A DNA stretch of 64,000 bases, from NCBI GenBank assembly GCA_938743325.2, contig OW568866.1:124001-188000 (forward strand), written 5' to 3'. The DNA comes from Pycnococcus provasolii (Eukaryota; Chlorophyta; Pseudoscourfieldiophyceae; Pseudoscourfieldiales; Pycnococcaceae). This document shows, piece by piece, positions 47,801-56,991 of this stretch (position 1 is its first letter; every line of letters starts with the position of its first letter). Below the pieces are notes generated by a model. That model was given only the letters and a program-made list of their open reading frames with translations. It searched no databases and had not been told where the DNA came from. Both the position numbers and the translations under genes were made by a program.

Positions 47801-50123
47801 GTTCGCACGCATCGATGAGCGACTGTCTTGCCTCATACGCTGGTAGACGCTCGCGCTGTGCCTTCATCGCCACCGCCGAAGCTCCAAGCCTGCCACTTTG
47901 GTACGCGTCCCAGTCAGTCTTCAGCTGCGCGCTTTCCGCAGCCACCGCTGTGGCACTCGGCACCAACGGAGGTTCGTCGCGACCCCTTCGATGGCCACCG
48001 CGCCTCCTCGCGGGCTGCTGCTGCTGCTGCTGCTTGGAATGACTTGCTTCTCCCCAGGCTTCGCGTGGTGTCTGCGCACGATCCTTAGAGGTGCTCGTCG
48101 TCGTCGTCGTCGTCGTCTCCGGTAAGAGCTCTCCGCGATTCTCCGCCTCCACCGCCTCCGCGACGAACGTGCACGTCTCCGCTGCGAGCGACACAAGGAT
48201 TGGCTCCCAAGCGCCATCCGCGGCGGTCTGCATGGCATGGACAAGTCCTGCCGCCGCCAGGCGACGCGTAGCGTCACCAAGCGCAAGCTGGCTCACGTGC
48301 GAAGATGGCGAAACGCGAAGAGCGAACATCGGCACCGTCTGCGGGTACGCGAGGGTATCAAATCTGTATGCTTCGAGCACAACGCTCGGCGCATCGACGG
48401 ACGTGTCCTCCCCCTCGCGTCCTGGAGAAGGCGGTCCGTCGTACGGCAGCGCCACAGCCGCGAGCGACGCCGACGCGTCACCTAAGTTGTCGCAATCATG
48501 GAACGTTGCATCGTCACCGTACATGGCTGCGAGCGCCTCGCACTCCTCTTGCCAGGCATCGCCGCTCGAAGAGGATACCTCTTTCGCAGTGGATGTTGCC
48601 GCAGGCCAGGCAGCTGCAACATTAACGGCAGCTGACGTCGTCGCGGCGGCACGCAGCTGCGCGCCAAAGAGGTGAGCGAGCGAACCGAGCGTCGTCCGCG
48701 AGTCGGCTAGTGCTGCAGCAGCAACGGATGGCGCATAGCCGCGTGCGACAAGCGGATGCATTTCGGGCGTAATGGATGATACGTCCTCCGTTGCCACGAC
48801 ATTCGTGGTTGATGTTGATGTCCGCGCCGCGGCGATAATCTTCACGGCTCCTTCTGCGTGCTGCGGCGCAAATCGCGCAGGCAGCTCGTTCTCTGGCAAC
48901 TCGGTGCACAGCCAGTCTAGCGCCTCTCGATACGCCGCTTTTGGATTCAGCCATGCGTCAGCCCCTTCTGCGGCAAAAGCTCCCGCCTCCACTTCGCGTG
49001 CCGACACCTCCGCCGCACGCCGTGCGTCGTGCGTCTGGAATCCGAGCTTTTCAAGCTGCGGCACGAGAAGTTCGACAAGGCGCCGGCACGCGTCAGCGTC
49101 GGCATCATCAAGCGTCGTGAGCCACTCTTCAAATGCCACAGTCTTGACATCGCTGCCATCTTCTAGCTCCGCATGCAGAGCAGCCTCAACGATGCGCCGA
49201 TTATCTTCCGTCAGAAACACCTGAGGCACCTCAACCACCTTCTTCGGTGGCGGTGCCTTCTTTGCATTTTGCGAACGACGAGCCTTCTCACGATCTTTCT
49301 CGCCTTTTACGGCCTTTGAGAATGGCCCTCGCCAACATTCCGGCAGTATGCGCTCGAGCGGCAAGTTGGTGCCGACGCGCGCGAGCGCGAGCACCGCCGC
49401 CGCATCCTCCGCGTCGTCCTTTGATGCGTGCACGTCGTCGCAGAAAAGCACGACGTCGTTATCTGGCTTGAACTTGTCTGGCAGCACCACCTTGCACGTG
49501 AATTTTCCGTCAGCTTTCTCAGTCACGCGGTATCTCGGTTTGTTCTTCTTGTGCTTCTGCAGCCACTCTTGTAGAATACCTCTCGGCGTTTTCGACGTTT
49601 GTGGGCGGCGTATCATAGGTTGCTGCGTCGTTTGCTGCTGCTGCTGCTGCTGCTGCTGTGGTGGAGGATTCGGTGGTTGTGCTGGTGGTGGCAAGCCTTG
49701 TGCCGCGGCTCGTTTTGCCTCTCTTGCCGCCTTGGCAGCGGCCTGCGCCTCTGCAAGCTTTGCGGCTGCAGCCGTCGTCGACGACTTGGCGGACAACTGG
49801 AACTGCGTCGCGAGGTCATGCTTTGTTGAAGCTGCTGCTGCTGAGGCTGGCTGTGCTGCTGCTGCTGCTGCTGACGACGACGACGCTTCTGCTGATGCGG
49901 CGGTCCCCTCTGCTTCCGCGTTGAGAATGTCCGCGTGGTGTTTTTCCTTGTGCATGCGTAGCCTGTCAAGTTGCTTGAAGATGCGGTCACAGTACGGGCA
50001 TTGCATTTCTTGCGTTTGTCCTTTTTGCGCCGCGAACGCGCCCGCGCCTTTGTTGGAGAGTCCCGCGGCTCCTCCTGAGAGAATGCCCTTCGCGGCTTTC
50101 TTCATCTGCTTGTTCATCGGCAT
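44841..50123 (-). CDS. DExH-box RNA helicase, DHX57/DExH7 group
   Basis: The ATG at 50123 (MPMNKQMKKAAKGILSGG) gives 1,760 residues in one exon. A C2H2 finger lies at about 36-62 (CPYCDRIFKQLDRLRMHKEK). A Gln-rich linker is followed by a dsRBD-like region near 170-240 (GILQEWLQKHKKNKPRY). A UBA-like segment lies at about 455-490 (VARGYAPSVAAAALADS). An RWD domain starts near 530 (WQEECEALAAMYGDD). The helicase core begins near 780: GETGCGKSTQVPQ, DEVHERS near 882, SATAN, and QRRGRAGRTRPGA near 1290. HA2 and OB-fold parts follow. The finger/UBA/RWD/DExH order matches animal DHX57 and plant DExH7. It probably remodels RNA or ribosomal complexes; a plastid location, as claimed for DExH7, is not obvious here. 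Confidence 0.92.
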   Translation of the reverse strand: MPMNKQMKKAAKGILSGGAAGLSNKGAGAFAAQKGQTQEMQCPYCDRIFKQLDRLRMHKEKHHADILNAEAEGTAASAEASSSSAAAAAAQPASAAAASTKHDLATQFQLSAKSSTTAAAAKLAEAQAAAKAAREAKRAAAQGLPPPAQPPNPPPQQQQQQQQQTTQQPMIRRPQTSKTPRGILQEWLQKHKKNKPRYRVTEKADGKFTCKVVLPDKFKPDNDVVLFCDDVHASKDDAEDAAAVLALARVGTNLPLERILPECWRGPFSKAVKGEKDREKARRSQNAKKAPPPKKVVEVPQVFLTEDNRRIVEAALHAELEDGSDVKTVAFEEWLTTLDDADADACRRLVELLVPQLEKLGFQTHDARRAAEVSAREVEAGAFAAEGADAWLNPKAAYREALDWLCTELPENELPARFAPQHAEGAVKIIAAARTSTSTTNVVATEDVSSITPEMHPLVARGYAPSVAAAALADSRTTLGSLAHLFGAQLRAAATTSAAVNVAAAWPAATSTAKEVSSSSGDAWQEECEALAAMYGDDATFHDCDNLGDASASLAAVALPYDGPPSPGREGEDTSVDAPSVVLEAYRFDTLAYPQTVPMFALRVSPSSHVSQLALGDATRRLAAAGLVHAMQTAADGAWEPILVSLAAETCTFVAEAVEAENRGELLPETTTTTTTSTSKDRAQTPREAWGEASHSKQQQQQQPARRRGGHRRGRDEPPLVPSATAVAAESAQLKTDWDAYQSGRLGASAVAMKAQRERLPAYEARQSLIDACERPCVVVSGETGCGKSTQVPQYILESRIEDGDGGAAFIVVAQPRRVAATSLAERVASERSERCGDVVGYSVRLDTKRSRRTRLLFCTTGVLLQMLIRDPKLVGVTHVVVDEVHERSVEGDLLLLMLRRALVRDMERIAKGVSAGGVRGNRPLKAVMMSATANASLFCEYFERAGMESATMHIPGFTHPVREHFLEDVFEMTGYRVGKGSKYAKRGQKAAAAKAALAEAAEREKLAERARHRERLEAEAASARLEAMSLQADSWEELADGSGIGGDDDDDSATPMLPVAPASAKPTLEVPTPEEEELLWNAPATAASDRAAEAGEEAEAKRLARDELARARQHFEELGEATRRSTEQVDEEILNPDILVEAVRLVLLRHGDGGLIPPPSAKRAPAAADAAPAILVFLSGAAPIFKCMRRLDSASQPGMRLCEDEVGHRLLVLPLHGSLPPREQRKVFARPPKNSVKVILATNVAETSLTIDDVQYVIDFGKVNESRHDAARGLSVLAETWCSRAAAKQRRGRAGRTRPGACVRLYSRFTFWGDMPHQQAPEIVRTPLEPLILRIKAILGARVPVREVISEALTAPPQESVDAAVDALRSMGALSDETSPSAPVLEVLTPLGRHLSLLPVDPRVGKLLVFGSILSCLDEVLTIAACLGEKSMFPPPAHDASEEDRKERKLAIRSLLLPTVRDGEDADEVDPSGALSAKAATTVASDHMLDAYAFDAWRRARSRNGERGARAFAEAHFADGNLMSNIAASRIEFAEALLERGFCDADFVERQRRALDDTSALAALGAPAPHRVVKAALLAAYYPHVLRVQHPKATYVETSGGSVRTDGDASQVKFFSSDGSRVFLHPSSLAFDISKYACPWLVVTDKAETQPLQQAAASKAKQNAFAGRPRVVARAVSMASPYALLLFGGELEVVHEKSLVRVGKWVEYGAPARVGVLVRRLRGSLDRALLRKVEDPQFDVGATAAARACLKLVVGDGKV

Positions 50124-50610
50124 ATTCGTGAGTAGAGTCAAGTATAACAACAAGAATCCACACCAACAACAACCACAACCACAACAAACTCCGATCAGTT
50201 CACTTAAGTACAACTGCGAATAATGACGGCGAGCAATCCCACCCCTATTGGCAACATCCGGACGGCCTGCTTTGAGCCCAAAGAAGGCAAAGGGAACGGC
50301 AGTAGGGTAAATGGGGGTTCCAAAATAATTGTTCAAGGGAAATGTTGAATTTTTCTAAGCGAAACCCGAATCACAGCTTAAAGTTACCCGTTCCTTTTTA
50401 TCCGCTTTGCCCTTTGGGGTTCTTCCGGCCCCGCTTTTTTTCCCTCCCCCCTTCAGCCCTTTGGGATTTTTTTTCTCCGCCATCCGACTCGGCATTCTCG
50501 CACTGAGACTTTTGCTCGTTCGCTTGTCACTGCCGCCTTGGTGGCTCGTGCGCTTGTCATATTCAGCTTGGTTCTACTCGTGACTCGTGGTGTACGACTC
50601 GTGACTCGTG
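50124..50610. promoter_or_regulatory. divergent promoter region helicase / hydrolase
   Basis: A 487 bp gap. Several GACTCGTG units cluster just before the hydrolase ATG (about 50577-50611), and a related CTCGTTCGCTTGTCA / CTCGTGCGCTTGTCA pair lies at about 50513-50560. T-rich and G-rich runs lie at 50395-50480. No gene was seen. Confidence 0.5.
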
Positions 50611-51543
50611 ATGACTCTCAACTCGCCTTCCTCACTATCACGCCTGGGAAGCAGGCGTGTCTTGCCCGCACGCATGCCGCGTGATCAAAATACTACCACC
50701 TTTCGGACCTTGGGGCGAGGCGTGCCGCGCACAAAAGCGATGCTCATCAGAGAACGCGAAGTCAACGTCAAAACGCCAACGGGAGACATGAGAAGCACGC
50801 TCTTCGTGCCCAAAATCACAACAGACGACCAAAATATCACCTTCCCAGGAGTTATCCTCTACAGCGAGATCTACCAAGTCACGGGACCTGTGGAACGGCT
50901 GGGACGCCGGCTTGCAGGAGAGGGGTATGTCGTCCTCGCACCCGACGTGTACCACGAATACGAGACTGGCAGCATGGGGTACAGCGACGAAGCGGGTGAG
51001 CGTGGAAATAGCCTGAAGACGGAGAAGCCACTGGCCAGCTACGACAGCGACGCTGTCGCAGCTGCCGCCTGGCTCAAGGACGCGCCCGAATGCAACGGAA
51101 GACTAGGAACGTTCGGCGTTTGCCTGGGTGGTGGACTCGCACTGCGTGCCGCGCTCGCCGTGCCCGAGGTGAGAGCGGCGGCGTGCTTCTTTGCGACAGA
51201 TATCCACAATCGCGGACTAGGCGCGCCTGATCCATCGGTTCCTCACTCCATCGACAGTCTTGACAAATTGAACGGCGAGGCGCTCATGGTGTGGGGCAAC
51301 CAGGATACGCACATCCCGTACGACGACCTCACAACGATCCGCAACGCCTTCCGCGCCGCGAACGCCAACTTTCAGTGGTTGGAATTCAACGCGGCGCACG
51401 CCTTCATGCGCGATAACGGCGGCAAGGGCCGGTACGACCCCGCCATCAGCCACTTGGCGTGGGAGGCTGCATTTGAGCTGTTTCAGCGCCGTCTGACGTT
51501 CGGGCTCGTGGACGACGGGCTTACGCGCATCCGCGCGGACTAA
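50611..51543 (+). CDS. dienelactone hydrolase family protein
   Basis: A 310-residue alpha/beta hydrolase starting MTLNSPSSLSRLGSRR. The first 45 residues are basic and Ser/Arg-rich and could target an organelle. The catalytic triad is visible in order: Cys in FGVCLGGGLALR, Asp in WGNQDTHIPY, and His in FNAAHAFMRD. The motifs GVILYSEIYQVTGPVERL and YVVLAPDVYHEYE are typical of the family. Members cleave cyclic esters or act as carboxymethylenebutenolidases. Most eukaryotic ones have unknown substrates, and nothing here narrows it. Confidence 0.9.
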   Translation: MTLNSPSSLSRLGSRRVLPARMPRDQNTTTFRTLGRGVPRTKAMLIREREVNVKTPTGDMRSTLFVPKITTDDQNITFPGVILYSEIYQVTGPVERLGRRLAGEGYVVLAPDVYHEYETGSMGYSDEAGERGNSLKTEKPLASYDSDAVAAAAWLKDAPECNGRLGTFGVCLGGGLALRAALAVPEVRAAACFFATDIHNRGLGAPDPSVPHSIDSLDKLNGEALMVWGNQDTHIPYDDLTTIRNAFRAANANFQWLEFNAAHAFMRDNGGKGRYDPAISHLAWEAAFELFQRRLTFGLVDDGLTRIRAD

Positions 51544-51712
51544 CCTTACCTTTACGATAGTATATTTCTTCGCGGGTTATAGTTGACATGTCACATTGAC
51601 TTTTTTCACCAACGGTTACCCCAAACCCCTAAACCGGGGCCTTAATTTCCCCCGGGGCCAACTGCCGCCGCCGCCGCCGCCGTCCTTTTTCCAATTTTCC
51701 GCCCGCGACGCG

Positions 51713-54290
51713 ATGCCCGTCGCCATCGCGCGAGACCGGTACAAGAAGCATGACAAGCCGTCGCGCGCGTCCAGACGGCAAGCCTCGTCGTCGGCGCGCT
51801 CGATGGAGTCGTCCGAGCTCGCAACCATCGAGTCCCTCCTGACGAAGCAACCGCCGCCGTCGCAGTGGTCCGGCGAGGATGCGGAGAAGGCTGCCGGTTC
51901 CAATGCCCCTTGGTATGCATCATCCACGCGATTCGACGGGCTTCCCATCTCGCAACGCACAAAGTCTGCACTCGAAAGTGCAGGTTTCAAGCACATGACG
52001 GCGATTCAGCGCGCAGCTATCCCCCACGCACTCGTCGGAAGGGACATCCTAGGTGCCGCCAAGACGGGGTCAGGAAAGACGCTCACATTCGTCATACCTC
52101 TGCTCGAACGACTGTGGAGAAACAAGTGGTCAGCCAAAGATGGACTCGGCGCCATAATCATCAGCCCAACGCGAGAACTTGCGACGCAAATTTTCGGCGA
52201 GCTCAGGAAGGCTGGTGCCAAGCACGACATCTCCGGAGGTGTGCTCATCGGAGGGAAGGATGTTGAGGAAGAGGCGAGAGCCGTGCACGCAATGAACGTG
52301 CTCGTGTGCACGCCGGGAAGACTTCTTCAGCACATGGACGAAAGCCCAGGATTTGATGCGACGAATGTGCAGGTACGAAACCATGACCCCACTGTGTGCG
52401 AATTGTTGTCTCCATAAGCAAGCGCCGCGCGCCGCACAGAGGACGACGAAAATCCATACAATGGTTTCAGATTGGCGACTGCTGTTCGGCGGCATGAGCC
52501 CTAAAATCTAAAAATAACACTCTAATTTTTTGCTGATGCGTGCGCAAGTGCCTGCCGTAAGATGAAAGAGGATGGCGCCCACCAAAATCAAAAAACCGAC
52601 GACTCACGTGATTCCCAAACCACTCCTACAACAAATCAAAATCCACAAGGTTCTCGTGCTCGACGAGGCGGACCGTCTCATGGACCTCGGGTTCCAGCGC
52701 ACGCTTGATGCTATCGTGCAGAACCTGCCTTCGAAAAATCGCAGCGGACGGCAAACGATGCTCTTCTCAGCCACGCAAACGCGAAAGGTTGAGCATCTTG
52801 CACGCCTCAGTCTTCGCGACCCGGAGTACATAGCGGTGCATGCCGAGTCCACATCCGCAACACCCGCAGGGCTCAAGCAGGCGCTATGTGTTACGCCGCT
52901 GGGAGATAAGACATCCGTCTGCTGGAGCTTCCTGCGAAGCCACCTCAAGTCTCGAATTCTCGTGTTCCTGTCAAGCTGCAAGCAGGTTCAATTCTACTAC
53001 GAGACGTTTCGCAAGTTGCAGCCTGGTATTCCGCTGCGATGCCTTCACGGAAGCATGAGCCAGGCACGTCGTCTGGCGGCGTATGAGGATTTCGTGCGTC
53101 ACAAGCCGGCAACGGGGGGTGAGAGCTCTGGGCTCGGCATGGCGCTGTTCTGCACGGACGTGGCAGGGCGTGGCCTCGACTTCCCGCGCGTGCAGTGGGT
53201 ACTGCAAATGGATTGCCCCACAGATGTTGACGAATACATTCACCGTGTCGGGCGCACGGCACGCAACCGTACAAAGGGACGAAGCTTGCTTTGCTGCACG
53301 CCGGAGGAGTTTACCGCATTCCACGGCGACCTGGTTGCAAAGAAGGTGCCTGTAGAATTAGTCAAGATCAAGGCAAATAAGGCGGAGAGCATCGCACCGG
53401 CACTTGCGGCACTTCTTAGCAAGCAGGTGGAAATGAAGGAACTCGCGAAAAAGGCGCTGGTGAGCTACCTGAAGAGTCTCTATGTACACAAGAATCGCCG
53501 TGTCTTCCCCGTGGAGCACGTGCAATCGGTGGACTTGGGAACCTTCGCGGCAAGCTATGGACTTGCGGTGGCGCCCAAGGTGAGCTTTCTGAACGGGGGC
53601 AGGAGCGCACCTCAATTAGCCGAAGATAAGAAAGGCAAGGCGAAGGCGAAGATGGCAATGGAGGAGGAGGAGGAGGAGGAGGAGGAGGAGGAGGAGGAGG
53701 AAGAAGGAGAAGAAGACGGCGACGACGATTGGCTCCGTGTGCGCCGGGCTGATCATGCTCTTGACGAGGGCTCAAGTGAGGACGAACTAGGTGACCACGC
53801 CATGCCAGTATCTGGGAAGAAGCGAAAGCGCAAAAAGCTGAAGCTGAATACTCTGGGTGCTTCGACGCGAATGATGAATCAAAAGCTGGTATTTGACGAC
53901 GATGGCGCGAAGCCGCTTGAGGAGGCACTTTTCGAACGACCGCGGCACTACGCGTTTGACGATGCAGGGACGTCAACCGAGGTTGCAAGATCCGAGGCAG
54001 CTTCGGTGGTTGCGTCGCACGCATCACGTGCAAGGGCACTTTTGGCGGAAGCTGATGATGAGGATAAGGCGCGTGAGAAAGAAAAGCGACGGCAGGCACG
54101 CCTGGAGAAGCGTGCAAAGTTTAAGGCTTCTCTGGCAGGTGAAGTTGGCGGTGGCATTGCGATGATAGGCGGCGGACCGGCGGAAGACCCTGACGACGAC
54201 GACGCTGACGGCGGTGATGATGCCTACGACGAAGACAACACCGACGTGCGAGATAGGCGCTCGATGCGCTGGAAGACGCACAGAATTTAA
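51713..54290 (+). CDS. DBP4: DBP4/DDX10 DEAD-box RNA helicase, two exons
   Basis: DBP4 acts in 18S rRNA maturation in the nucleolus, where it releases U14 snoRNA. Exon 1 is 51713-52372 and exon 2 is 52650-54290, with a 277 bp intron (donor GTACGA, acceptor CACAAG) in phase 0, giving FDATNVQ-VLVLDEADRLMD. The product is 766 residues. Motifs appear in order: HMTAIQRAAIPHAL, AKTGSGKT, PTRELATQ, GGKDVEEE, TPGRLLQH, DEADRLMD, SATQT, CTDVAGRGLDFP and HRVGRTAR. The C-terminal domain carries the usual DBP4 helical extension (VSYLKSLYVHKNRRVF) and long acidic and basic tails. A poly-Glu tract (53662-53705) comes from GAG repeats. Confidence 0.93.
53658..53712. repeat. GAG microsatellite coding poly-Glu
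   Basis: A nearly perfect (GAG)n array within the DBP4 gene that encodes about 17 Glu in the C-terminal acidic region. Confidence 0.85.
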
Positions 54291-54308
54291 AATGAATGTG
54301 TAAATGTG

Positions 54309-54941
54309 TCAATCTTGTTGTGACAACAAGTTCAATCTCATCTCAAACCACGTGTCTTTGCCGTGTACGACGTCGCTTTTCCCGATAAGCTCGAAGCCGC
54401 CACCCTCGTAGAACTTGATGAGGTGCTCCTTGCACAGAAGCCGCATTTCCTTCACGCCGCTCTGTTCTTTCTGCGCGTCAATGAACCTCACGTACGCGCG
54501 CAGCATCGCCGCGCCTAGTCCGTTTTTTCTCTGCGTTTCCTCGACCACGACGCTGTGTATGCAGAGGATGGCGCCGTCTGCGTCGTGTGTCGACATGGAG
54601 TCATGTGTGAGTGAGTCTTGCTTGGTTCTCGTTCCGCACACGAATCCGACGGGTGCGTCCGGCGTTTCTGCCTTGGTCATGACGAGGAAGCACTCCGCCG
54701 CGTCGTTTGCGCGTAAGGTGAGGCTTTCGAGTGACGCCGCCTCGTCTTCTGGGTAGGACGCCTGTTCGATGGCGAGGAGCGCGGGCACTTCCGCGGGGTC
54801 GACGGGTCTGAATATGGGCGACGAGGGTGCGAATGCGGACGCCATGGCAGTCGTTACGCCTCGGAGCTGGTGTAGTGTGCGCTTCGATCGCAAACTGATC
54901 TGTGACGGCACCGCCGCCGCCCAACTGTGTTGACTGAGCAT
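54309..54941 (-). CDS. serotonin N-acetyltransferase-like GNAT (non-vertebrate AANAT type)
   Basis: The ATG at 54941 (MLSQHSWAAAVPSQIS) gives 210 residues, with a basic Ser-rich N-terminus that may be a transit peptide. A second in-frame ATG at 54845 (MASAFAPSS) would remove it. The GNAT fold shows VPALLAIEQASYPEDEAAS, CFLVMTKAE, ILCIHSVVVEETQRKNGLG with the acetyl-CoA loop QRKNGLGAA, and LLCKEHLIKFYEGGGFELIG, then VVHGKDTWFEM. These blocks match the fungal, algal and bacterial AANAT group, which acetylates arylalkylamines and polyamines. Serotonin as substrate is unproven. A telomere-like tract lies 49 bp upstream of the first ATG. Confidence 0.85.
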   Translation of the reverse strand: MLSQHSWAAAVPSQISLRSKRTLHQLRGVTTAMASAFAPSSPIFRPVDPAEVPALLAIEQASYPEDEAASLESLTLRANDAAECFLVMTKAETPDAPVGFVCGTRTKQDSLTHDSMSTHDADGAILCIHSVVVEETQRKNGLGAAMLRAYVRFIDAQKEQSGVKEMRLLCKEHLIKFYEGGGFELIGKSDVVHGKDTWFEMRLNLLSQQD

Positions 54942-54989
54942 GGGAACACGAAGAAGAAAAAGAGAAGAAAACAGCAAAAGGAGGTACCG

Positions 54990-55016
54990 TAACCCTAGTC
55001 CTAACCCTAACCCTAA
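54990..55016. promoter_or_regulatory. telomere-like tract upstream of AANAT-like gene
   Basis: TAACCCTAGTCCTAACCCTA and two further bases-worth of repeat, with one unit degenerate; another ACCCTAAT lies at about 55031. It is 49 bp from the ATG at 54941 and about 110 bp from the 3' end of the neighbouring ATG11-like gene. Confidence 0.65.
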
Positions 55017-55125
55017 TGGGAATGACGAATACCCTAATCCACATCCTATGTGAAGTGTGTGAAATGGACGGTCGCTGGACAAAGTAAAGTACATTCCATT
55101 ACTGAATGAGCCAAACTTAGTTTGG

Positions 55126-56991
55126 CTATATACCGCCGCCACCGACGCCGTCGCCGTCGTCGTTCTTCTCTAATCCAAGTGCCGACGCTGCCGAGGCAAC
55201 CTGCTCAGCGGTTACCTCCCTGGAGTTCTGCAGAATTCCTCCGCGCGGGCGAGCCTCCACCAGCCACGGTGGCTCTGGGCTAATCAGCCCAAGTCGTTCG
55301 AGCATCTCAACGGGCACGGCACCGTCCGCCACCAGGCGTCCAAGGCTTTCCTCTCGTGCACGAGCCTCGGTGAATCGCAACTCGGCCATGCGCTCGAGAA
55401 ACCGTTCCACCTCCGCGCGCCAGCTCGCCTCAACGGCGGATCGACGGCGTGCCTCAGCGAGACTGTCGACGTACCCCGCTAGCATCTTGGGCAATCGCCC
55501 GAGCGCGCTTGCGCGTAGACTCGACCGTGCGGACGACACCGCCTCGCGGTACGCTACGTGGCGTTTGCGCAGGTCTCGAATGCGTACCTGCAGTGCACTC
55601 ACGGCACGAACCTGTCGATATACGGTCGCCGTTGCAAGCGCCTTGGCGTTGGCACACGACGTGCACAGCGCTCGTCCCTCCGCCAGTGCGTTCTCTAGAG
55701 GCTGCATAATATCGCGCGCGGACGCCATGGCGGCTTCGTCGCCGTCGCTTTCGTCGTTCGCCGCGAGTGCCGCGATGCGCTCGTCGCACTCGTTCAGTGC
55801 CCGCTGAAATGCGGGTGCATCTGAAGCGACTCGCTCCAGCAGCGCGCCAACGCAACGCCGCAGCGACCTGCGTTCGTCGCTGAATGCACGCTCGCCTCGC
55901 TCTTCCGCCTGCGCGGACTCGATCGCCATTGTCACCATCGACGTGACAATACCAGAAATGGACAGGTTTTCCTCCGTGGTTGGTGGTGGTGGCGCCAGTT
56001 CCTCCGTCGGCGGTTCCTCGAGAAGCAGGCTCTCCACATCTGATTTTAGCTTGGTGTACAGCTCGTGCAGCTGCTGCATCTTCGCGTTGAGCGCGTCGCT
56101 TCTCGCCGCGAGCGCGCTCGCCTCGGCACGCAGCTTTTCCTCGCCACCGGCATAGTCGAGCAAGTCGCGCCTGCGCGCGGTGACGAGCGCCGCGTGAAGC
56201 TGCGTCGCGCTGGCACGCGAGATGGCATCGTTAAGGTGCGCCACGGCGTGCCTCTCGTCCTCGCGCAGGGCGACGAATGCGCGCACGAGCGCGTCGTGAC
56301 TCGAGACGGTAGCGTGGTAGTGCGATTCGACGTTCTCGCGTGCGGCGTCCGCAGCCATGAGCTGTCCGTCACGCTCGTCAAGAGTGCGCTGGCAGTACTC
56401 TACGCACGTCCTCGCACGTTGCCATGCGCGCGCCGCCCTTGCGCGTGCGAGCGCGAAAGGCTCGAGTCGCGCGGGCCACGCCGCGACGTTTGGCGCGCAC
56501 GCCGGGTCGTCAAGCAGGCTCTGCTGCCTGTTCTCGCCGTCGCCGTCGCCGTCGTCGTCGTCGAATGGCACGCGCGGCGGTGGCGGTGCGGGTGCGGGTA
56601 CAGCTTCGCCATCCCCAGCACCTGCGACGCCGCGCAACATCGTCTTGTCGTAGACGAAAATGCGTACGTCGTTTGCGTTTGCGTTTGCGTTTGCGTTTGC
56701 GTCGTCGTCCTCCGCGTTGTCGTACGCCGAAAGTTCGTGTCCACTTTCGAGTCGCACCCCTTGTTTGACCACCACCTGTTCGTTCGGCGGTGTGTTTGTG
56801 ACAGCGCTCGCCGCTTGTACGACATCCTCGACGCGTGCGTTTCTTTGGAAGTGCAGGCACGCGCCTGTGGCAGCGATGACGGCAAGGTAGACACCACTAC
56901 TCTGTGTTGTGGTTGCAGATGCTGCCGATGCTGATGCTGCTGCTGATGCCGCAGATGCCGCAGATTCTGATGCGAGAAGCTGGTGACTCAT
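55126..56991 (-). CDS. ATG11/FIP200-like autophagy scaffold
   Basis: The ATG at 56991 (MSHQLLASESAASAASA) gives 621 residues. The region at about 33-120 resembles the ubiquitin-like N-terminus of ATG11/FIP200: VYLAVIAATGACLHFQ, TNTPPNEQVVVKQGVRLE, ELSAYD, and VRIFVYDKTML. Helical coiled-coil sequence like the ATG17/APF1 region fills 170-580, with RARTCVEYCQRTLDERD and QQLHELYTKLKSDVES. It should scaffold the ATG1 kinase complex. It is much shorter than plant ATG11 (over 1,100 residues) and no C-terminal claw domain is visible. An Asn-Ala repeat (ANANANAN) comes from a GTTTGC microsatellite at 56666-56701. An additional exon cannot be excluded. Confidence 0.68.
   Translation of the reverse strand: MSHQLLASESAASAASAAASASAASATTTQSSGVYLAVIAATGACLHFQRNARVEDVVQAASAVTNTPPNEQVVVKQGVRLESGHELSAYDNAEDDDANANANANANDVRIFVYDKTMLRGVAGAGDGEAVPAPAPPPPRVPFDDDDGDGDGENRQQSLLDDPACAPNVAAWPARLEPFALARARAARAWQRARTCVEYCQRTLDERDGQLMAADAARENVESHYHATVSSHDALVRAFVALREDERHAVAHLNDAISRASATQLHAALVTARRRDLLDYAGGEEKLRAEASALAARSDALNAKMQQLHELYTKLKSDVESLLLEEPPTEELAPPPPTTEENLSISGIVTSMVTMAIESAQAEERGERAFSDERRSLRRCVGALLERVASDAPAFQRALNECDERIAALAANDESDGDEAAMASARDIMQPLENALAEGRALCTSCANAKALATATVYRQVRAVSALQVRIRDLRKRHVAYREAVSSARSSLRASALGRLPKMLAGYVDSLAEARRRSAVEASWRAEVERFLERMAELRFTEARAREESLGRLVADGAVPVEMLERLGLISPEPPWLVEARPRGGILQNSREVTAEQVASAASALGLEKNDDGDGVGGGGI
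56666..56701. repeat. GTTTGC hexanucleotide repeat
   Basis: About six units within the ATG11-like gene, encoding alternating Ala and Asn on the minus strand. Confidence 0.8.
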
